NCBI GenBank assembly: GCA_965220045.1
Contig: OZ244803.1
Coordinates: 806,001 to 870,000, forward strand
DNA length: 64,000 bases
Origin: VXOZ01 sp965220045
GTDB lineage: Bacteria > Chloroflexota > UBA11872 > VXOZ01
Direction: 5' to 3'
Shown: positions 8,313 to 17,687 of the stretch, piece by piece
Numbering within the stretch: position 1 is the first letter of the stretch
Layout: every line of letters starts with the position of its first letter
Notes under the pieces: generated by a model
Database searches by the model: none
Told to the model about the DNA's origin: nothing
Seen by the model: only the letters and a program-made list of their open reading frames with translations
Position numbers and translations under genes: made by a program

Positions 8313-10034
8313 TCAGTACCCCACTGCCGCAGAGGTCGGATAGTACGGATCGGCGGCGCCAATCAATGATCCGCCGGTACTTTGTATGGCCACCGGACTG
8401 GCAAAGTAGCGCGGCAGGAAGGCTTCCTCCGCTATGTGAATGCGGTGACCCCGCCGCTTGAGCTCCGCGCAGACGGCAGGATCGATGCGCACGCTCAAGA
8501 TCGGGTCAAGAGTGCTGCAATCAATCCGCGGCGCACTGATCGCGGCTTGTATGTCCAACTCGAAGTCCACCAGATCGATGGCAAGCTGGGCGACCGTGTT
8601 GATGATGCGCCGGCCGCCGGAGGCTCCAAGGGCGGCGAGCGCCTTGCCGTCGCGCTCCAGGACGATGGGGCACATATTGTTGAGCGGCTTTTTGCCGCCT
8701 TCCGTTGAGTTGCTCGTGCCCGGCTCCGGGTTGTACCACATCATGCCGTTGTTGAGCAATACGCCGGTTCCCGGCACGACCACACGCGAACCCCAGGCGG
8801 AGAGCAATGTCTGCGTCAGCGCCACGGCATTGCCTGCGCTGTCCATGGTGGCGAGGTGTGTGGTGGACTCTGTGGATGAACCAGGGGCACCGCCCGCATT
8901 TGGCGCGCCGTTGCCTGCCTGATATTGCCATGGGTCTCCGGGCGCGCGTTGAGCGGCCGCCTCGACCGTATCGATGCTCTGGGCCATCGCCGCGGCATAC
9001 TCCTTGGCGAGAAGGCCGTCGAGAGGTACCGGTACGCGTGTTGGGTCTGCCATGTAGGCAAACCGGTCGGCAAATGCCTGGCCGGAGGCTTCGATAAACG
9101 TATGCAAATATTCGGCAGAGTTGTGGCCGAATGCGGGTACGTTGAAGTTCTCCAGCAGGTTGAGGATGGCCATGACGGTGGGCGCTCCGGTCCCGCCGCG
9201 CATGCCGATGACGCTAGCATCGCGATAGGTCCCCAGGACGGATTGCTCATGGATGGTGGCTGCGTATTGCGCGAAGTCCTCCGCCGAGAGGATGCCGCCG
9301 TTCTGCCGGATGTGTTCGGCCATCTGTTCGCCAATGCGTCCTCCATACAGCGCCGATGGACCGTTCTCAGCGATGGCGCGGAGCGTTGCGCCAAGTTCCG
9401 GCTGCCGGAGAATGCCCGCTGCGCCCGGCGTCGTCGCGAATGGCAGGCGATGCGGGTAGCCATTGCTAAGAAACGTAGCGGCGGTGGCAGGAAACCGGTT
9501 GAGCAGCGCAAGGTCTTGCGCTTGCCACATGGTGTCGAACCAGGAGAGCGGATACCCCTCTTCAGCAAGACGAATGGCGGGCGCGATTGCGCGATCGAGT
9601 CCGATGGTCCCGAACCTCTCCAGGGCCGCCGCCATGCCGGCCACCATGCCCGGGATGGCAATAGAGGAGTAGCCATGGATGTTCGCGTCGTCCTTGACCA
9701 GGCGCCAGCCGAAGAGCTCGTTGTCGTAACCCTCCACCAGTTCCCACATGTCCGGCGTTGCGGCCTGCGGCGCCTGCATGGGAAAGGCGACGACCACCCG
9801 CTGCTGTGTTTCCTGCAGGAAGATGGACATGTAGCCGCCACCGCCGACGCCGCTCATGGGCGGTTCCACCACGCCTACGGCAAACGCCGTCGCAACGGCG
9901 GCATCCACCGCGTTTCCTCCCGCCTTCAGGACCTCCAGACCCGCCTGAGCCGCGAGGCGGTGCTTGGCGGCCACCATGCCCGACGGGGCGCGCGCCGCCT
10001 GCACGTGTGCCTGCCATTGCGTTTCTTGGGCCAT
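8313..10034 (-). CDS. Gamma-glutamyltransferase family protein (Ntn hydrolase)
   Basis: 573 residues. The large-subunit region starts with VAAKHRLAAQAGLEVLKAGGNAVDAAVATAFAV split across the usual helix, then PMSGVGGGGYM. The predicted autocleavage point and nucleophile is Thr391 in STTHLATMDSAGNAV, followed by the small subunit with GTGVLLNNGMMWY and the GASGGRRIINTV loop. The family cleaves gamma-glutamyl bonds of glutathione and related amides, or acylates amino acids. Most periplasmic members have a signal peptide; none is visible here, which points to a cytoplasmic enzyme, or to the cephalosporin-acylase-like branch. Single gene with no glutathione genes nearby. Confidence 0.92.
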   Translation of the reverse strand: MAQETQWQAHVQAARAPSGMVAAKHRLAAQAGLEVLKAGGNAVDAAVATAFAVGVVEPPMSGVGGGGYMSIFLQETQQRVVVAFPMQAPQAATPDMWELVEGYDNELFGWRLVKDDANIHGYSSIAIPGMVAGMAAALERFGTIGLDRAIAPAIRLAEEGYPLSWFDTMWQAQDLALLNRFPATAATFLSNGYPHRLPFATTPGAAGILRQPELGATLRAIAENGPSALYGGRIGEQMAEHIRQNGGILSAEDFAQYAATIHEQSVLGTYRDASVIGMRGGTGAPTVMAILNLLENFNVPAFGHNSAEYLHTFIEASGQAFADRFAYMADPTRVPVPLDGLLAKEYAAAMAQSIDTVEAAAQRAPGDPWQYQAGNGAPNAGGAPGSSTESTTHLATMDSAGNAVALTQTLLSAWGSRVVVPGTGVLLNNGMMWYNPEPGTSNSTEGGKKPLNNMCPIVLERDGKALAALGASGGRRIINTVAQLAIDLVDFELDIQAAISAPRIDCSTLDPILSVRIDPAVCAELKRRGHRIHIAEEAFLPRYFASPVAIQSTGGSLIGAADPYYPTSAAVGY

Positions 10035-10289
10035 GCTGTGCTCCTTATTGCTATAGGTTGATAGACGTGCTCGGGCGGCCGGCGCTCTGCCATGGGGAGG
10101 CCGGCCTCATTGCGCCGCACCGTTGCCGCTTTCTCAACAGTCGGACAGTCCCGCTAAGGACTCTGCGGAGTCGTTTGCGCCTTCAGGCTGTGCCCGCCTG
10201 TCCCATGCGTTGATAGACCACAAGAATGCAGGCGTTTCGTTGGGCAAGGAAGCCAATTGAGACTGCGGGCACGCCGCGCATAACCTGCG

Positions 10290-10577
10290 CTAGCCGACAG
10301 CAAAGTTGACATATCCGAGGGTGCGCAGAATGTAAAGCGCGGCAGCGGCGGCAACTGCCAGAAAGGCGACGATTTGGACAAGTCTCACGATGGGCTTCAG
10401 CAAGGCGCTGGCAATGTGAGAAATGACAGAGAAGACCACCAGGACGCCAATGGCGAGCATGACCCAGATACCCCAGTCGGGTACTTGGCCGAGTTCTTGA
10501 GGCCCTATGCTTCGCAGCCACGCGGTGGCGGCGTCGAGCGCTTCTTCCACCATAGCGAGCCAATCGTCCGTTTGCAT
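10290..10577 (-). CDS. Small two-helix membrane protein
   Basis: 95 residues. After an acidic amphipathic N-terminus come two hydrophobic helices (about 36-58 and 66-86) with a short basic loop between them (KPIVR). AAAGGAATAGCAC precedes the ATG, a ribosome-binding context nearly identical to that of the Yip1 gene at 12827. Family not recognised; it resembles other small envelope proteins of unknown role. It lies alone between the glutamyltransferase and fabI. Confidence 0.6.
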   Translation of the reverse strand: MQTDDWLAMVEEALDAATAWLRSIGPQELGQVPDWGIWVMLAIGVLVVFSVISHIASALLKPIVRLVQIVAFLAVAAAAALYILRTLGYVNFAVG

Positions 10578-10856
10578 GTGCTATTCCTTTCGTGGGCCAA
10601 CTCTCTTCAATTGTCAAAGCCCACATACCTCTCTGTCAACACCGTGGCTCGGTTGCGAGCTTGGAAACCTGGCCTGTCGCGAACGGAGGGCGTCATTGCG
10701 GTATCATTGATTCGTGGCGATGGACTGGGAAGTGGGGACGGTTGACCGCGGCTGAACACAAACACGGCATAATTTGGCGCATGGCGCCATGAGGCGCATG
10801 CCGTCACCGGAATCGAGCAGAACCAGCCAGAGGAATTAATTCTAGGGAGCGTTGCG

Positions 10857-11636
10857 ATGTACACAATTGACTTACGCGGCAAACATGCACTAGTCATGGG
10901 CGTAGCCAACAAGGAGAGCGCGGCGTGGGCCATCGTGCAGGCGCTGGCCGGCGCCGGGGCGCGCATAGCCTTGAACTACCAGGTAGAACGCCTGGCCTCT
11001 CGCGTGCAGGACCTGGCCGCCACACTGGATGATCCGTTGGTGGCGCCCTGCGACGTGACGCATCCCGACCAGGTTGAAGCGCTCTTTGCTCTCGTCGAGC
11101 GGGAATTCGGCTCGCTGGACATCCTGGTGCACAGTCTCGCGTTTGCCAATCGGGATGAATTTGCCAAGGAATTCGTGGATACGTCGCGCGACGGTTTCTT
11201 GCAAGCGATTGAGATCAGCGCGCACTCGTTGATTACGCTTTCCCGGGCGGCGTTGCCATTGATGCAGAAGACCGGTGGCGGCAGCATCATGGCGCTGACG
11301 TATCTCGGCGGCGAACGCGTGGTGGCGGGGTACAAGCTGATGGGACCCACCAAGGCCACCTTGGAAGCCAACGTGCGCTATCTCGCCGAGAACCTCGGAC
11401 CGCACAATATCCGCGTGAACGCGATCTCCGCCGGCGCTATGCGCACCCTCTCGCTGGCCGGTATCCCCGGCGGGCGCAACTTCCTGCTCGATCTGCCGGA
11501 GCGCACACCCCTGCGCCGCAACATCACCCAAGCGGAAGTAGGCGATACCGCTCTTTACCTGGCTTCCTCGCTCTCGTCCGGCGTCACCGGCGAGACCGTC
11601 CACGTGGACGCGGGGTACCACATCATCGGCCTATAG
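10857..11636 (+). CDS. fabI: Enoyl-[acyl-carrier-protein] reductase, FabI type
   Basis: 259 residues, a divergent short-chain dehydrogenase fold. The cofactor loop is ALVMGVANKESAAWAIVQ, the FabI-specific version of the glycine turn. Active-site residues line up as Y149, Y159 and K166 in TYLGGERVVAGYKLMGPTK, matching the Tyr-x9-Tyr-x6-Lys pattern of Escherichia coli FabI. SAGAMRTLSLAGIPG is the substrate-binding loop. It reduces trans-2-enoyl-ACP with NADH in the last step of each elongation round. AGGAATTAATTCTAGGGAGC lies just upstream of the ATG. Other fab genes are not in the window. Confidence 0.95.
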   Translation: MYTIDLRGKHALVMGVANKESAAWAIVQALAGAGARIALNYQVERLASRVQDLAATLDDPLVAPCDVTHPDQVEALFALVEREFGSLDILVHSLAFANRDEFAKEFVDTSRDGFLQAIEISAHSLITLSRAALPLMQKTGGGSIMALTYLGGERVVAGYKLMGPTKATLEANVRYLAENLGPHNIRVNAISAGAMRTLSLAGIPGGRNFLLDLPERTPLRRNITQAEVGDTALYLASSLSSGVTGETVHVDAGYHIIGL

Positions 11637-11722
11637 GCGGCAACGGCACGAGACCGCCGCAGCAACTCGCACGCTCTCTACCAGGAGAGCCGCATTAACT
11701 GGGCAAGAGGTCGTCCGCGCTC

Positions 11723-12124
11723 TCAGCCGTCGTGAGATGCAATCTTGAGTCTCTCGAGTTCTTCGAGTTTGCGATCAGACACTCGTATCGAAACCTCGTG
11801 AGCGAGGGCAGCCGCTTCCTTGCGGTACTTGCGCGGTATCTTCACCCTGACCCTGCCTTGTTTGGCGTTGGGGACGTCTTGCACGAGCTCCATACTATCC
11901 ATCTGGATAGCGATGTCCGTTCTTAGGAAGTTTGTACGGAACTCGACGTCATCGATCTGCTCGAAAGGCAGAACGACCTTCTTCAAATCCGACTTGAACG
12001 CGCCGGTAAAGGCATCCTTGATCTGATACTCGAGCACTATGGCATCGTCAGTAACAACCAGGAGGCCTTCGGCTTCTGCAAACCCCTCATAGACTTCAGG
12101 GAAAGCAAACGGAAGAGAATTCAT
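11723..12124 (-). CDS. Conserved hypothetical protein, possible PH-like fold
   Basis: 133 residues, no membrane segment. The middle reads as alternating beta strands (LLVVTDDAIVLEYQIKDAF, KKVVLPFEQIDDVEFR), the pattern of bacterial PH-like domains, and the C-terminal third is a charged helix (KYRKEAAALAHEVSIRVSDR) that may form a coiled coil. I do not recognise a catalytic motif. It lies upstream of two Yip1 membrane protein genes on the same strand but 145 bases or more separate them, so cotranscription is uncertain. Confidence 0.6.
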   Translation of the reverse strand: MNSLPFAFPEVYEGFAEAEGLLVVTDDAIVLEYQIKDAFTGAFKSDLKKVVLPFEQIDDVEFRTNFLRTDIAIQMDSMELVQDVPNAKQGRVRVKIPRKYRKEAAALAHEVSIRVSDRKLEELERLKIASHDG

Positions 12125-12269
12125 CGTCTATTGCGACTTTCCATCGTTTCACTCAAAGTGAATACTGTAGTTGCCAACGACCCAAGGGGTTGGCCCGATA
12201 CGGACTGGCCCTCCGGTCAACCGCATCTATCCTGTCATGGCTTTGAGACTATGAAACACCGCTAAACAG

Positions 12270-12827
12270 TTACGCCGTTGGGGTTGGCACGCCGATGCCA
12301 AACACCGAAGCGAGTATGGCAACAACGATAGCCATCACAATCCAGCCGATAATTGCGGTCAAAATCGCCTTACCGGTACCCACGTCGAGTGCCTGACGTA
12401 TCGCGATCAAGCCTGCGAGCAGAACCCAAATGAGCAGAGCGAACCGCAGCAAGCCACCGATTAAGGGAATGGCTCCCAAAACGCCCATGAAGATGAGGAG
12501 CACGTTTGGCGACTGTGCAAAGCCGAGAGTGCGCAGCATCTCCCCGTAGCTGGCCGTACCGCCGAACACACTTGTGCCAATGAAGTACGTAACGAGCGCC
12601 CATGCCAGCCACCCAAGCACCGCCACCAGAATCCCACCGATTAGGCCGGACACCGCGTCGATTGGGTTCAGAGTGAGCAGTTTCCACAGTGCGCCGCCAA
12701 TACCGCTGGCAAGCGCAACGATAACGACAACCTGCAGGGCTTGACTGGTTGCGTTGCGGTCGTGCTCCACCTCCTCATAGAGGCGAGGATCGAGCATGGC
12801 AGCCCGGATCATGCGGTTGACTAACAT
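12270..12827 (-). CDS. Yip1-domain membrane protein
   Basis: 185 residues with five hydrophobic helices. The N-terminal amphipathic segment MLVNRMIRAAMLDPRLYEEVEHD and the second helix pair around GWLAWALVTYFIGTSVFGG match the bacterial Yip1/YIPF family. A paralogue at 13079-13663 shares the same start pattern, the LGTGVFGG / IGTSVFGG turn and the FAQSPNV / FAQSPSV motif, so the pair came from a tandem duplication. Function of bacterial Yip1 proteins is unknown; membrane organisation is a guess. AAAGGAATAGGCC precedes the ATG. Confidence 0.85.
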   Translation of the reverse strand: MLVNRMIRAAMLDPRLYEEVEHDRNATSQALQVVVIVALASGIGGALWKLLTLNPIDAVSGLIGGILVAVLGWLAWALVTYFIGTSVFGGTASYGEMLRTLGFAQSPNVLLIFMGVLGAIPLIGGLLRFALLIWVLLAGLIAIRQALDVGTGKAILTAIIGWIVMAIVVAILASVFGIGVPTPTA

Positions 12828-13078
12828 GGCCTATTCCTTTCTGTGAGATTCTCGGCCTTCTTCAATAGCGTTGCCACCGACGTGTGACAATTCGAACTTC
12901 CAGTTCTTGCCAAATAGTAGCACATGATTTTAGAATATGCAACTATCTGTTTCAATATATTGAATGCTGCGCGACCTTTCTGCCGCATCGGTTGGGCTAT
13001 TGTTGCGAATTGCGCATCAAGTGGGCTGCGCCTTATTGCCGGGCCTTACGCATCTTGACGAGGTCTAGCCCCGCTCTC

Positions 13079-13663
13079 TCAAACGCCGTTGAGCTGGAAG
13101 CTTTCAGGAAACAGAGCAAACGATATCACCAAGAACGTTACGATCATCACGACGGCGGTGATGATGGTTATGACGGTCGCTTTGCCGGTGGTGATGCCCA
13201 GGGTCTGTCGCGTTGCCACGACATTCACAATGAGTACCCAGAGCGCGGCCGCGAGCCCCAGAAGGCCGCCCAAAACAGCCCCGGCTACCGGGACGAAAAC
13301 CAGCGGCACGGAGAGAATGGTAACCACGGACGGCGATTGCGCAAAAGCAATCGCGCGGAGCAGGTCCAGAAAAGTGGCCTTGCCGCCAAAGACACCGGTG
13401 CCCAGAAGATAAACGAGAAGTGCCCAAAGCAGCCAGCCGAAGATTGCCGTGGCGCCGGAGGTCGCGATATTGGTGGCGAGGTCTGTCTGCGCCGCGGTGT
13501 CTTCCGGGGCATTGAGTGTTTGCACGATGGTACTGACGATGCCAATGACGAAAACGATGATGATGACCTGCACGGCCTGGGTCATGGATTCACGGTCTGC
13601 CTTGATCTCATCGAAGACCAGCGGATCGAGCATGGCGGCGCGGAACATGCGGTCGGTAAGCAT
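13079..13663 (-). CDS. Yip1-domain membrane protein (tandem paralogue)
   Basis: 194 residues, five predicted membrane helices, starting MLTDRMFRAAMLDPLVFDEI, nearly superimposable on the start of the neighbour at 12827. Shared internal landmarks are GWLLWALLVYLLGTGVFGG and AIAFAQSPSV. The insert after helix 1 (LNAPEDTAAQTDLATNIATSG) is longer than in the neighbour. The 250-base gap between the two genes suggests separate transcription. Unknown biochemical role. Confidence 0.85.
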   Translation of the reverse strand: MLTDRMFRAAMLDPLVFDEIKADRESMTQAVQVIIIVFVIGIVSTIVQTLNAPEDTAAQTDLATNIATSGATAIFGWLLWALLVYLLGTGVFGGKATFLDLLRAIAFAQSPSVVTILSVPLVFVPVAGAVLGGLLGLAAALWVLIVNVVATRQTLGITTGKATVITIITAVVMIVTFLVISFALFPESFQLNGV

Positions 13664-14105
13664 GGCTGTTTCTCGTCCTCTGTTCCTTACTCTAAGTACA
13701 CATTTTCAACCTGTGGCTCGCCGGACTGGCTGCGGAAGAGTGAGCATTACTGCGTTCTTCAGGGGCTGGTCTCCTGCTGATAGCAGGATTTCCCCGCCCG
13801 TCTGTCATGGGCGGAATTCGCCGGCCCGTTCGATTCGCGTTTGGAAGATCATAAAGGGCTGGCTCTATGCCGGCACTGAATTCCGAATTGGCCCCGATGC
13901 GTCCCCACCTGCACTGTATATTGAAACGAGCGCGGCGCATTGTCAATTCTCTACTCGCCGTTACACCGGCAGTCTTGCGCAGCGTGGGATGCGCGCCTTG
14001 ACACTAGTACGTCATCGCATCACGATAGCAACTAACGAGTTTCCCGGCCGGTATTGGATATCCCCACGCACCGGCGTCACATGAATGCACAAGGAGCCAG
14101 AAGCA
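13664..14105. other. Intergenic between divergent genes, no gene seen
   Basis: 442 bases holding the promoters of the Yip1 gene (leftward) and the dioxygenase gene (rightward). TTGACA occurs near 13997, but no well-placed -10 box follows. AAGGAG lies nine bases before the dioxygenase ATG. No RNA gene recognised. Confidence 0.4.
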
Positions 14106-14945
14106 ATGAGTGTTGCCTTAGCGGGACCAAAGAGACTAACCGAAGACGACGTAGCCTTCTTCAACGAGCACGGCTACCTGCGGCTGAAGCAGGTCTTCAG
14201 CCCGGAGGAAGTCGCGGCGCTCAGCGAGGAACTCGACCATATCATTCAGTACTTCGCCACCCACGGCAAGGGCTGGAGCGGCCCGTGGCGCAAGCAACTG
14301 ATGGAAGCGGACGCGGAGGAAAAGAGTCTCCTGGTGACCATCCACGAGTTGCAGTCCTATAGCGAGGCCTGGGCGCATGCGCTGGTGCAGGAGCGCTTGG
14401 TGCAGTCCGTCGCCGACATCATCGGGCCGGACCTGGAGTTCCACCACAGCACGCTCCACGCCAAGGGTCCCGATACCGGCACGCCGTTTCCCATGCACCA
14501 GGACTACCCCTTCTATCCCCACCAAGACGGGCGCTACATTGATGCCATCGTGCACGTGGACGGCGCCGACGATACGAGCGGCTGCTTGAAGTTCCTGGAA
14601 GGCAGCCACAAGCTCGGGCCGTTGGAGCACAGCCGCGAGGGCTCGCCGCACCTCGATCAAAACGTGTACCGCCTGGAAGATGCCACCTCCGTGCCGGCGG
14701 ATCCGGGCGACGTGGTGCTCTTCAGCATCTGGACCATCCACGGCTCGGCGCTCAACGTGCAGCCCCGCTGGCGGCGCGTGGTGCGCTTCGGCTACCGTAA
14801 CCCGCGCAACCTCCAGGTGAGCGGCCAGGCCATGGGCCGCCCCGGCATCATGGTGCGCAGCGTCCGCCCCAAGCTGGAAAACCAGACCATCGAGGTCTAC
14901 GGCAACTGGGGCCCGCAAGCGGTCGCGCCACGGGACGACGACTAA
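14106..14945 (+). CDS. Phytanoyl-CoA dioxygenase (PhyH) family Fe(II)/2-oxoglutarate oxygenase
   Basis: 279 residues. The double-stranded beta-helix iron site is visible as H131-x-D133 in PMHQDYPF and distal H212 in WTIHGSALN, with R223/R227 nearby as candidates for 2-oxoglutarate binding. SGCLKFLEGSHKLGPLEH is the family's substrate-side loop. Such enzymes hydroxylate small hydrophobic or natural-product substrates; the true substrate is not predictable. ATG 14106 is chosen because the in-frame ATG at 14085 lies inside the AAGGAG ribosome-binding region. The following genes (isomerase, MFS transporter) are on the same strand but 300 bases apart, so an operon is not proven. Confidence 0.92.
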   Translation: MSVALAGPKRLTEDDVAFFNEHGYLRLKQVFSPEEVAALSEELDHIIQYFATHGKGWSGPWRKQLMEADAEEKSLLVTIHELQSYSEAWAHALVQERLVQSVADIIGPDLEFHHSTLHAKGPDTGTPFPMHQDYPFYPHQDGRYIDAIVHVDGADDTSGCLKFLEGSHKLGPLEHSREGSPHLDQNVYRLEDATSVPADPGDVVLFSIWTIHGSALNVQPRWRRVVRFGYRNPRNLQVSGQAMGRPGIMVRSVRPKLENQTIEVYGNWGPQAVAPRDDD

Positions 14946-15019
14946 AAGCTAACACATAGACTGGTTCGATAGCCGATTCGTGCTGGGTGCTGCGCGCTGC
15001 TTGGGCTTTATGATAGCCC

Positions 15020-15125
15020 TTGTCGAAGCACGAACGGATTCTTGCCTTTTCCGTTCGCCCCTGTTTTGTGTCGATACGCTGTATCGAGTACGGGGCATGC
15101 TCTGAGCCTGTCGAAGGGCAAACCA
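15020..15125. repeat. CTGTCGAAGG-type dispersed repeat, copy 1
   Basis: CTTGTCGAAGCACGAACGG at the left end, a GTTCG centre and TCTGAGCCTGTCGAAGG at the right end. The same words recur at 23510-23660, 46965-47045 and, as a tandem array, from 50975. It occupies most of the gap between the dioxygenase and isomerase genes. Confidence 0.7.
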
Positions 15126-15246
15126 AACGGAGCCATGTATCTATGAGGCAAACTCCAGCTATTGGCTACGCGCGCTGGCGCAAGGGGCGGCGCGCATGCG
15201 ACCTGATTCAGTTAGACATTGAGAATTCTCGCAATTGGAGGCACTA

Positions 15247-16017
15247 ATGATTCGCTTTGGCTATCGCACGCCGGGATTGAAGGGGTTTTCGTTTCGGGAC
15301 AAGATTGAGCTTGCGTCGGCGCTAGACTTGCCCGCCGTCGAGGTGGCGCGCACGGAGTTTGCAACGCTGGCGGACTGCGATGAGCTGAGTGAGGCCAGCG
15401 CGGAATTCGGCGTTGAGGTGACGTCCGTGGGCGGCGCCATGACGTTGTGTAATCCGGCGCTCAAGGAAGAGACCCTGGAGCAGCTTGATTTTGCGCTCAG
15501 CGTGTGCCAAGCGCTGGACGTGGACATTTTCTTCACCCGTGTCATGTGGCCCGCACCGGGTGTACCCCAGGCCGATACGTGGCCGGCCTGTGCGGACATC
15601 ACGCGGACCGTGTGCGAGCGCGCGGCCGAGCGCGGCATCCGCTTTGCGCTGGAGGCCGATCCGCCGTGTTTCGTGCACACGCTGGAGCGCGTCGAGCGGC
15701 TGATGGAATTGGTCGACCACCCGAACTTCTGGCTGAATTACGATCCCACCAACTACTACGTCGTCGGCAGCGACCCGCTGCTGGTGATTGAACGCTACGC
15801 CGACCGCATCATCAACGGCCACGTGAAGGACGCCGTCTATTGGGCTGACGAGAAGGAAGAGCGTCCGGTGGGTGAGGGCGAGGTGCCCTATCCCGCAATC
15901 TTCCGCGCGATGCTCGACCGGGGGTTGGACGTCGCCATGCACATCGAGCACTGCAGCACTGTGGAGTGCGTGACCGAGGCGGCAGCGCACGTGAAGAAGG
16001 TGATGGCGGCGCTGTAA
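15247..16017 (+). CDS. Sugar phosphate isomerase/epimerase family (xylose isomerase-like TIM barrel)
   Basis: 256 residues forming one AP-endonuclease-2-type TIM barrel. Metal-site residues expected in this family are visible: E in FALEADPP, D and H in NYDPTNY and INGHVKDAV, and a final E in AMHIEHCS. The reaction is probably isomerisation or epimerisation of a keto sugar or inosose derivative. ATG 15247 has GGAG six bases upstream; an in-frame TTG at 15235 is inside that region. The cysteine-rich segment CADITRTVCERAAERG is unremarkable. Lies between the PhyH-type oxygenase and an MFS transporter, consistent with a sugar or cyclitol catabolic role. Confidence 0.88.
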   Translation: MIRFGYRTPGLKGFSFRDKIELASALDLPAVEVARTEFATLADCDELSEASAEFGVEVTSVGGAMTLCNPALKEETLEQLDFALSVCQALDVDIFFTRVMWPAPGVPQADTWPACADITRTVCERAAERGIRFALEADPPCFVHTLERVERLMELVDHPNFWLNYDPTNYYVVGSDPLLVIERYADRIINGHVKDAVYWADEKEERPVGEGEVPYPAIFRAMLDRGLDVAMHIEHCSTVECVTEAAAHVKKVMAAL

Positions 16018-16146
16018 ATCGCGGTGTTTGCGTTGGGTCTTTGTAATGGCTCTTGCTTCTTGGTGATCCAGCGCTGGGCCTGCTTACGCCTTCTTTGAGT
16101 TAAGCACGTTTTCTCAAGGTCCGTAATCTCTTTTCGGGTAAATGGT

Positions 16147-16167
16147 GCGCAGGTTACAAACCTGCGC
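16147..16167. repeat. AGG/CCT dispersed palindrome, copy 2
   Basis: GCGCAGGTT, then ACA, then AACCTGCGC: a nine-base perfect stem with a three-base centre, inside the gap before the MFS gene. Confidence 0.8.
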
Positions 16168-16320
16168 TACCGGTCGCTGAGCCCCGGAGCTCTTCTCGAT
16201 GCAGGATACCTCGCTGCATACCGCTCCGGCGGTGTACTCTGTTTGCGTGGTACGATACTCCCTGCACACGGCAAGGAACGCGCGCCGTTTTTCGCGGCGC
16301 GATTTCATTTTGTAGAGGGT

Positions 16321-17640
16321 ATGGGCCCCGTGCAGTCTGCGCACGATACGATGGCGGTGACCGGTTATTTTGAAGCGTTGCGGCTCTTCAACCGCAACGT
16401 GCGCATCTTCATCCTCAGTGCGCTGCTGTTGGGATTCGCCTACTTCGGCATCTATGCCGTGCTGCTCAATCTCTACCTGCTGCGCCTGGGATACGGGCCC
16501 ACGGTGGTCGGGTTGGTCAACGGCGCGGGTTTCTTGGCCTATGCCGTCTTCAGTCTGCCCGCCGGGGCGTTGGGCGCCCGCTACGGCACGCGGCGGATGC
16601 TACAGGTGGGATTCGTGCTCGCGGCATTGGGTATGGGACTGCTGCCCGCGGCGCAATTCCTCACCGGCAACGTGCAGGTGGCGTGGATTGTAGTCGCCTA
16701 CACGGTGACGTCGATGGGACTCGATGCTTACTTCGTAAGCAGCAATCCGTTCATGTTGCAGTCCACGACGCCGCGCGAACGCATGTACCTGTATTCGCTG
16801 CGGGTCGGCATGAGCCCGATTGCGGCGTTTGTCGGCGCGTTAGCCGGGGGATTCTTGCCGGGGACGTTCGCAAGGCTGCTTCCTATCACGGACACGGCCT
16901 CCTATGCGCTGGCCTTGCTGGTGGCGGCGTTCGCGATGCTGGCCGGTGTGGTAGCACTCTCTACTACTACCGCGGCGGCGACGCGCGCGGCGGACCAAGA
17001 GCCGCCGGTGCGTGCGAGCAGGTCATCCTCGGGGTTACCGGTGCTCATCATCGCGATGATAGGCCTGGTCATCATGCTGCGCATCGCGTCCGAAGGCGCG
17101 CAACGCACGTTCTTCAATGTCTATCTGGACGAGATCCTGGCGATGCCGACCGCGCAGATCGGCATGCTGGCCGCGGGTGGTCAGCTTGTCGGCGGTGTCG
17201 CGGCGCTGCTGACACCTTTTATCTCGCGGCGCTGGGGGCTGGAACCCGTCATCGTGTGGGCGAGCTTTGGAATGGCCCTGAGCACTGTGGCGTTCGCCCT
17301 GATACCGCATTGGGCCGGAGCGGCCCTGGGCTACGCGGGGCTGGTCAGCTTTACCTACATTCAGCGCCCGTGCAGCCTGCGCCACACCATGGAAGTGGTG
17401 CCGGCGCGCTGGCGGGAGACGGCCGCGGGCGTCGCCAATATGGTGGCGGGCATCGGCTGGGGCACGATGGGTTTCGCCGGCGGCCCGTTGGTTAGCATCT
17501 ACGGCTACCAGAGCTTCTTCCTGGTCAGTGCCGGCCTCACCGGTCTCAGCGCCGTGCTCTTCTTCTGGTATTTTGGGTTGCCACGAGGTGGCTTCCCCGG
17601 TAGGCGGCAGACAGACACTTTAGAGGGTGCTTCTAAGTGA
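16321..17640 (+). CDS. MFS transporter, 12 helices
   Basis: About 439 residues with 12 predicted transmembrane helices in two halves joined by a hydrophilic loop (about 205-235, rich in Ala, Arg and Ser). The loop between helices 2 and 3 carries GALGARYGTRRML, the MFS A-motif counterpart. Substrate is unknown; the neighbours suggest uptake of a sugar-like or aromatic-derived compound. The frame is open further upstream (to 16243), but ATG 16321 follows GAGGGT and begins just before the first helix. The C-terminal tail is basic and short. Confidence 0.88.
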   Translation: MGPVQSAHDTMAVTGYFEALRLFNRNVRIFILSALLLGFAYFGIYAVLLNLYLLRLGYGPTVVGLVNGAGFLAYAVFSLPAGALGARYGTRRMLQVGFVLAALGMGLLPAAQFLTGNVQVAWIVVAYTVTSMGLDAYFVSSNPFMLQSTTPRERMYLYSLRVGMSPIAAFVGALAGGFLPGTFARLLPITDTASYALALLVAAFAMLAGVVALSTTTAAATRAADQEPPVRASRSSSGLPVLIIAMIGLVIMLRIASEGAQRTFFNVYLDEILAMPTAQIGMLAAGGQLVGGVAALLTPFISRRWGLEPVIVWASFGMALSTVAFALIPHWAGAALGYAGLVSFTYIQRPCSLRHTMEVVPARWRETAAGVANMVAGIGWGTMGFAGGPLVSIYGYQSFFLVSAGLTGLSAVLFFWYFGLPRGGFPGRRQTDTLEGASK

Positions 17641-17687
17641 GCTCGTATGGGCCTGCTCGTTCAGCCTGATCACCGGCCCCCGCTCGC

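Noticed and set aside
8925..10061. 378-residue plus-strand frame opposite the gamma-glutamyltransferase
   Set aside because: Antisense shadow without any recognisable motif; the true gene has the TTH nucleophile.
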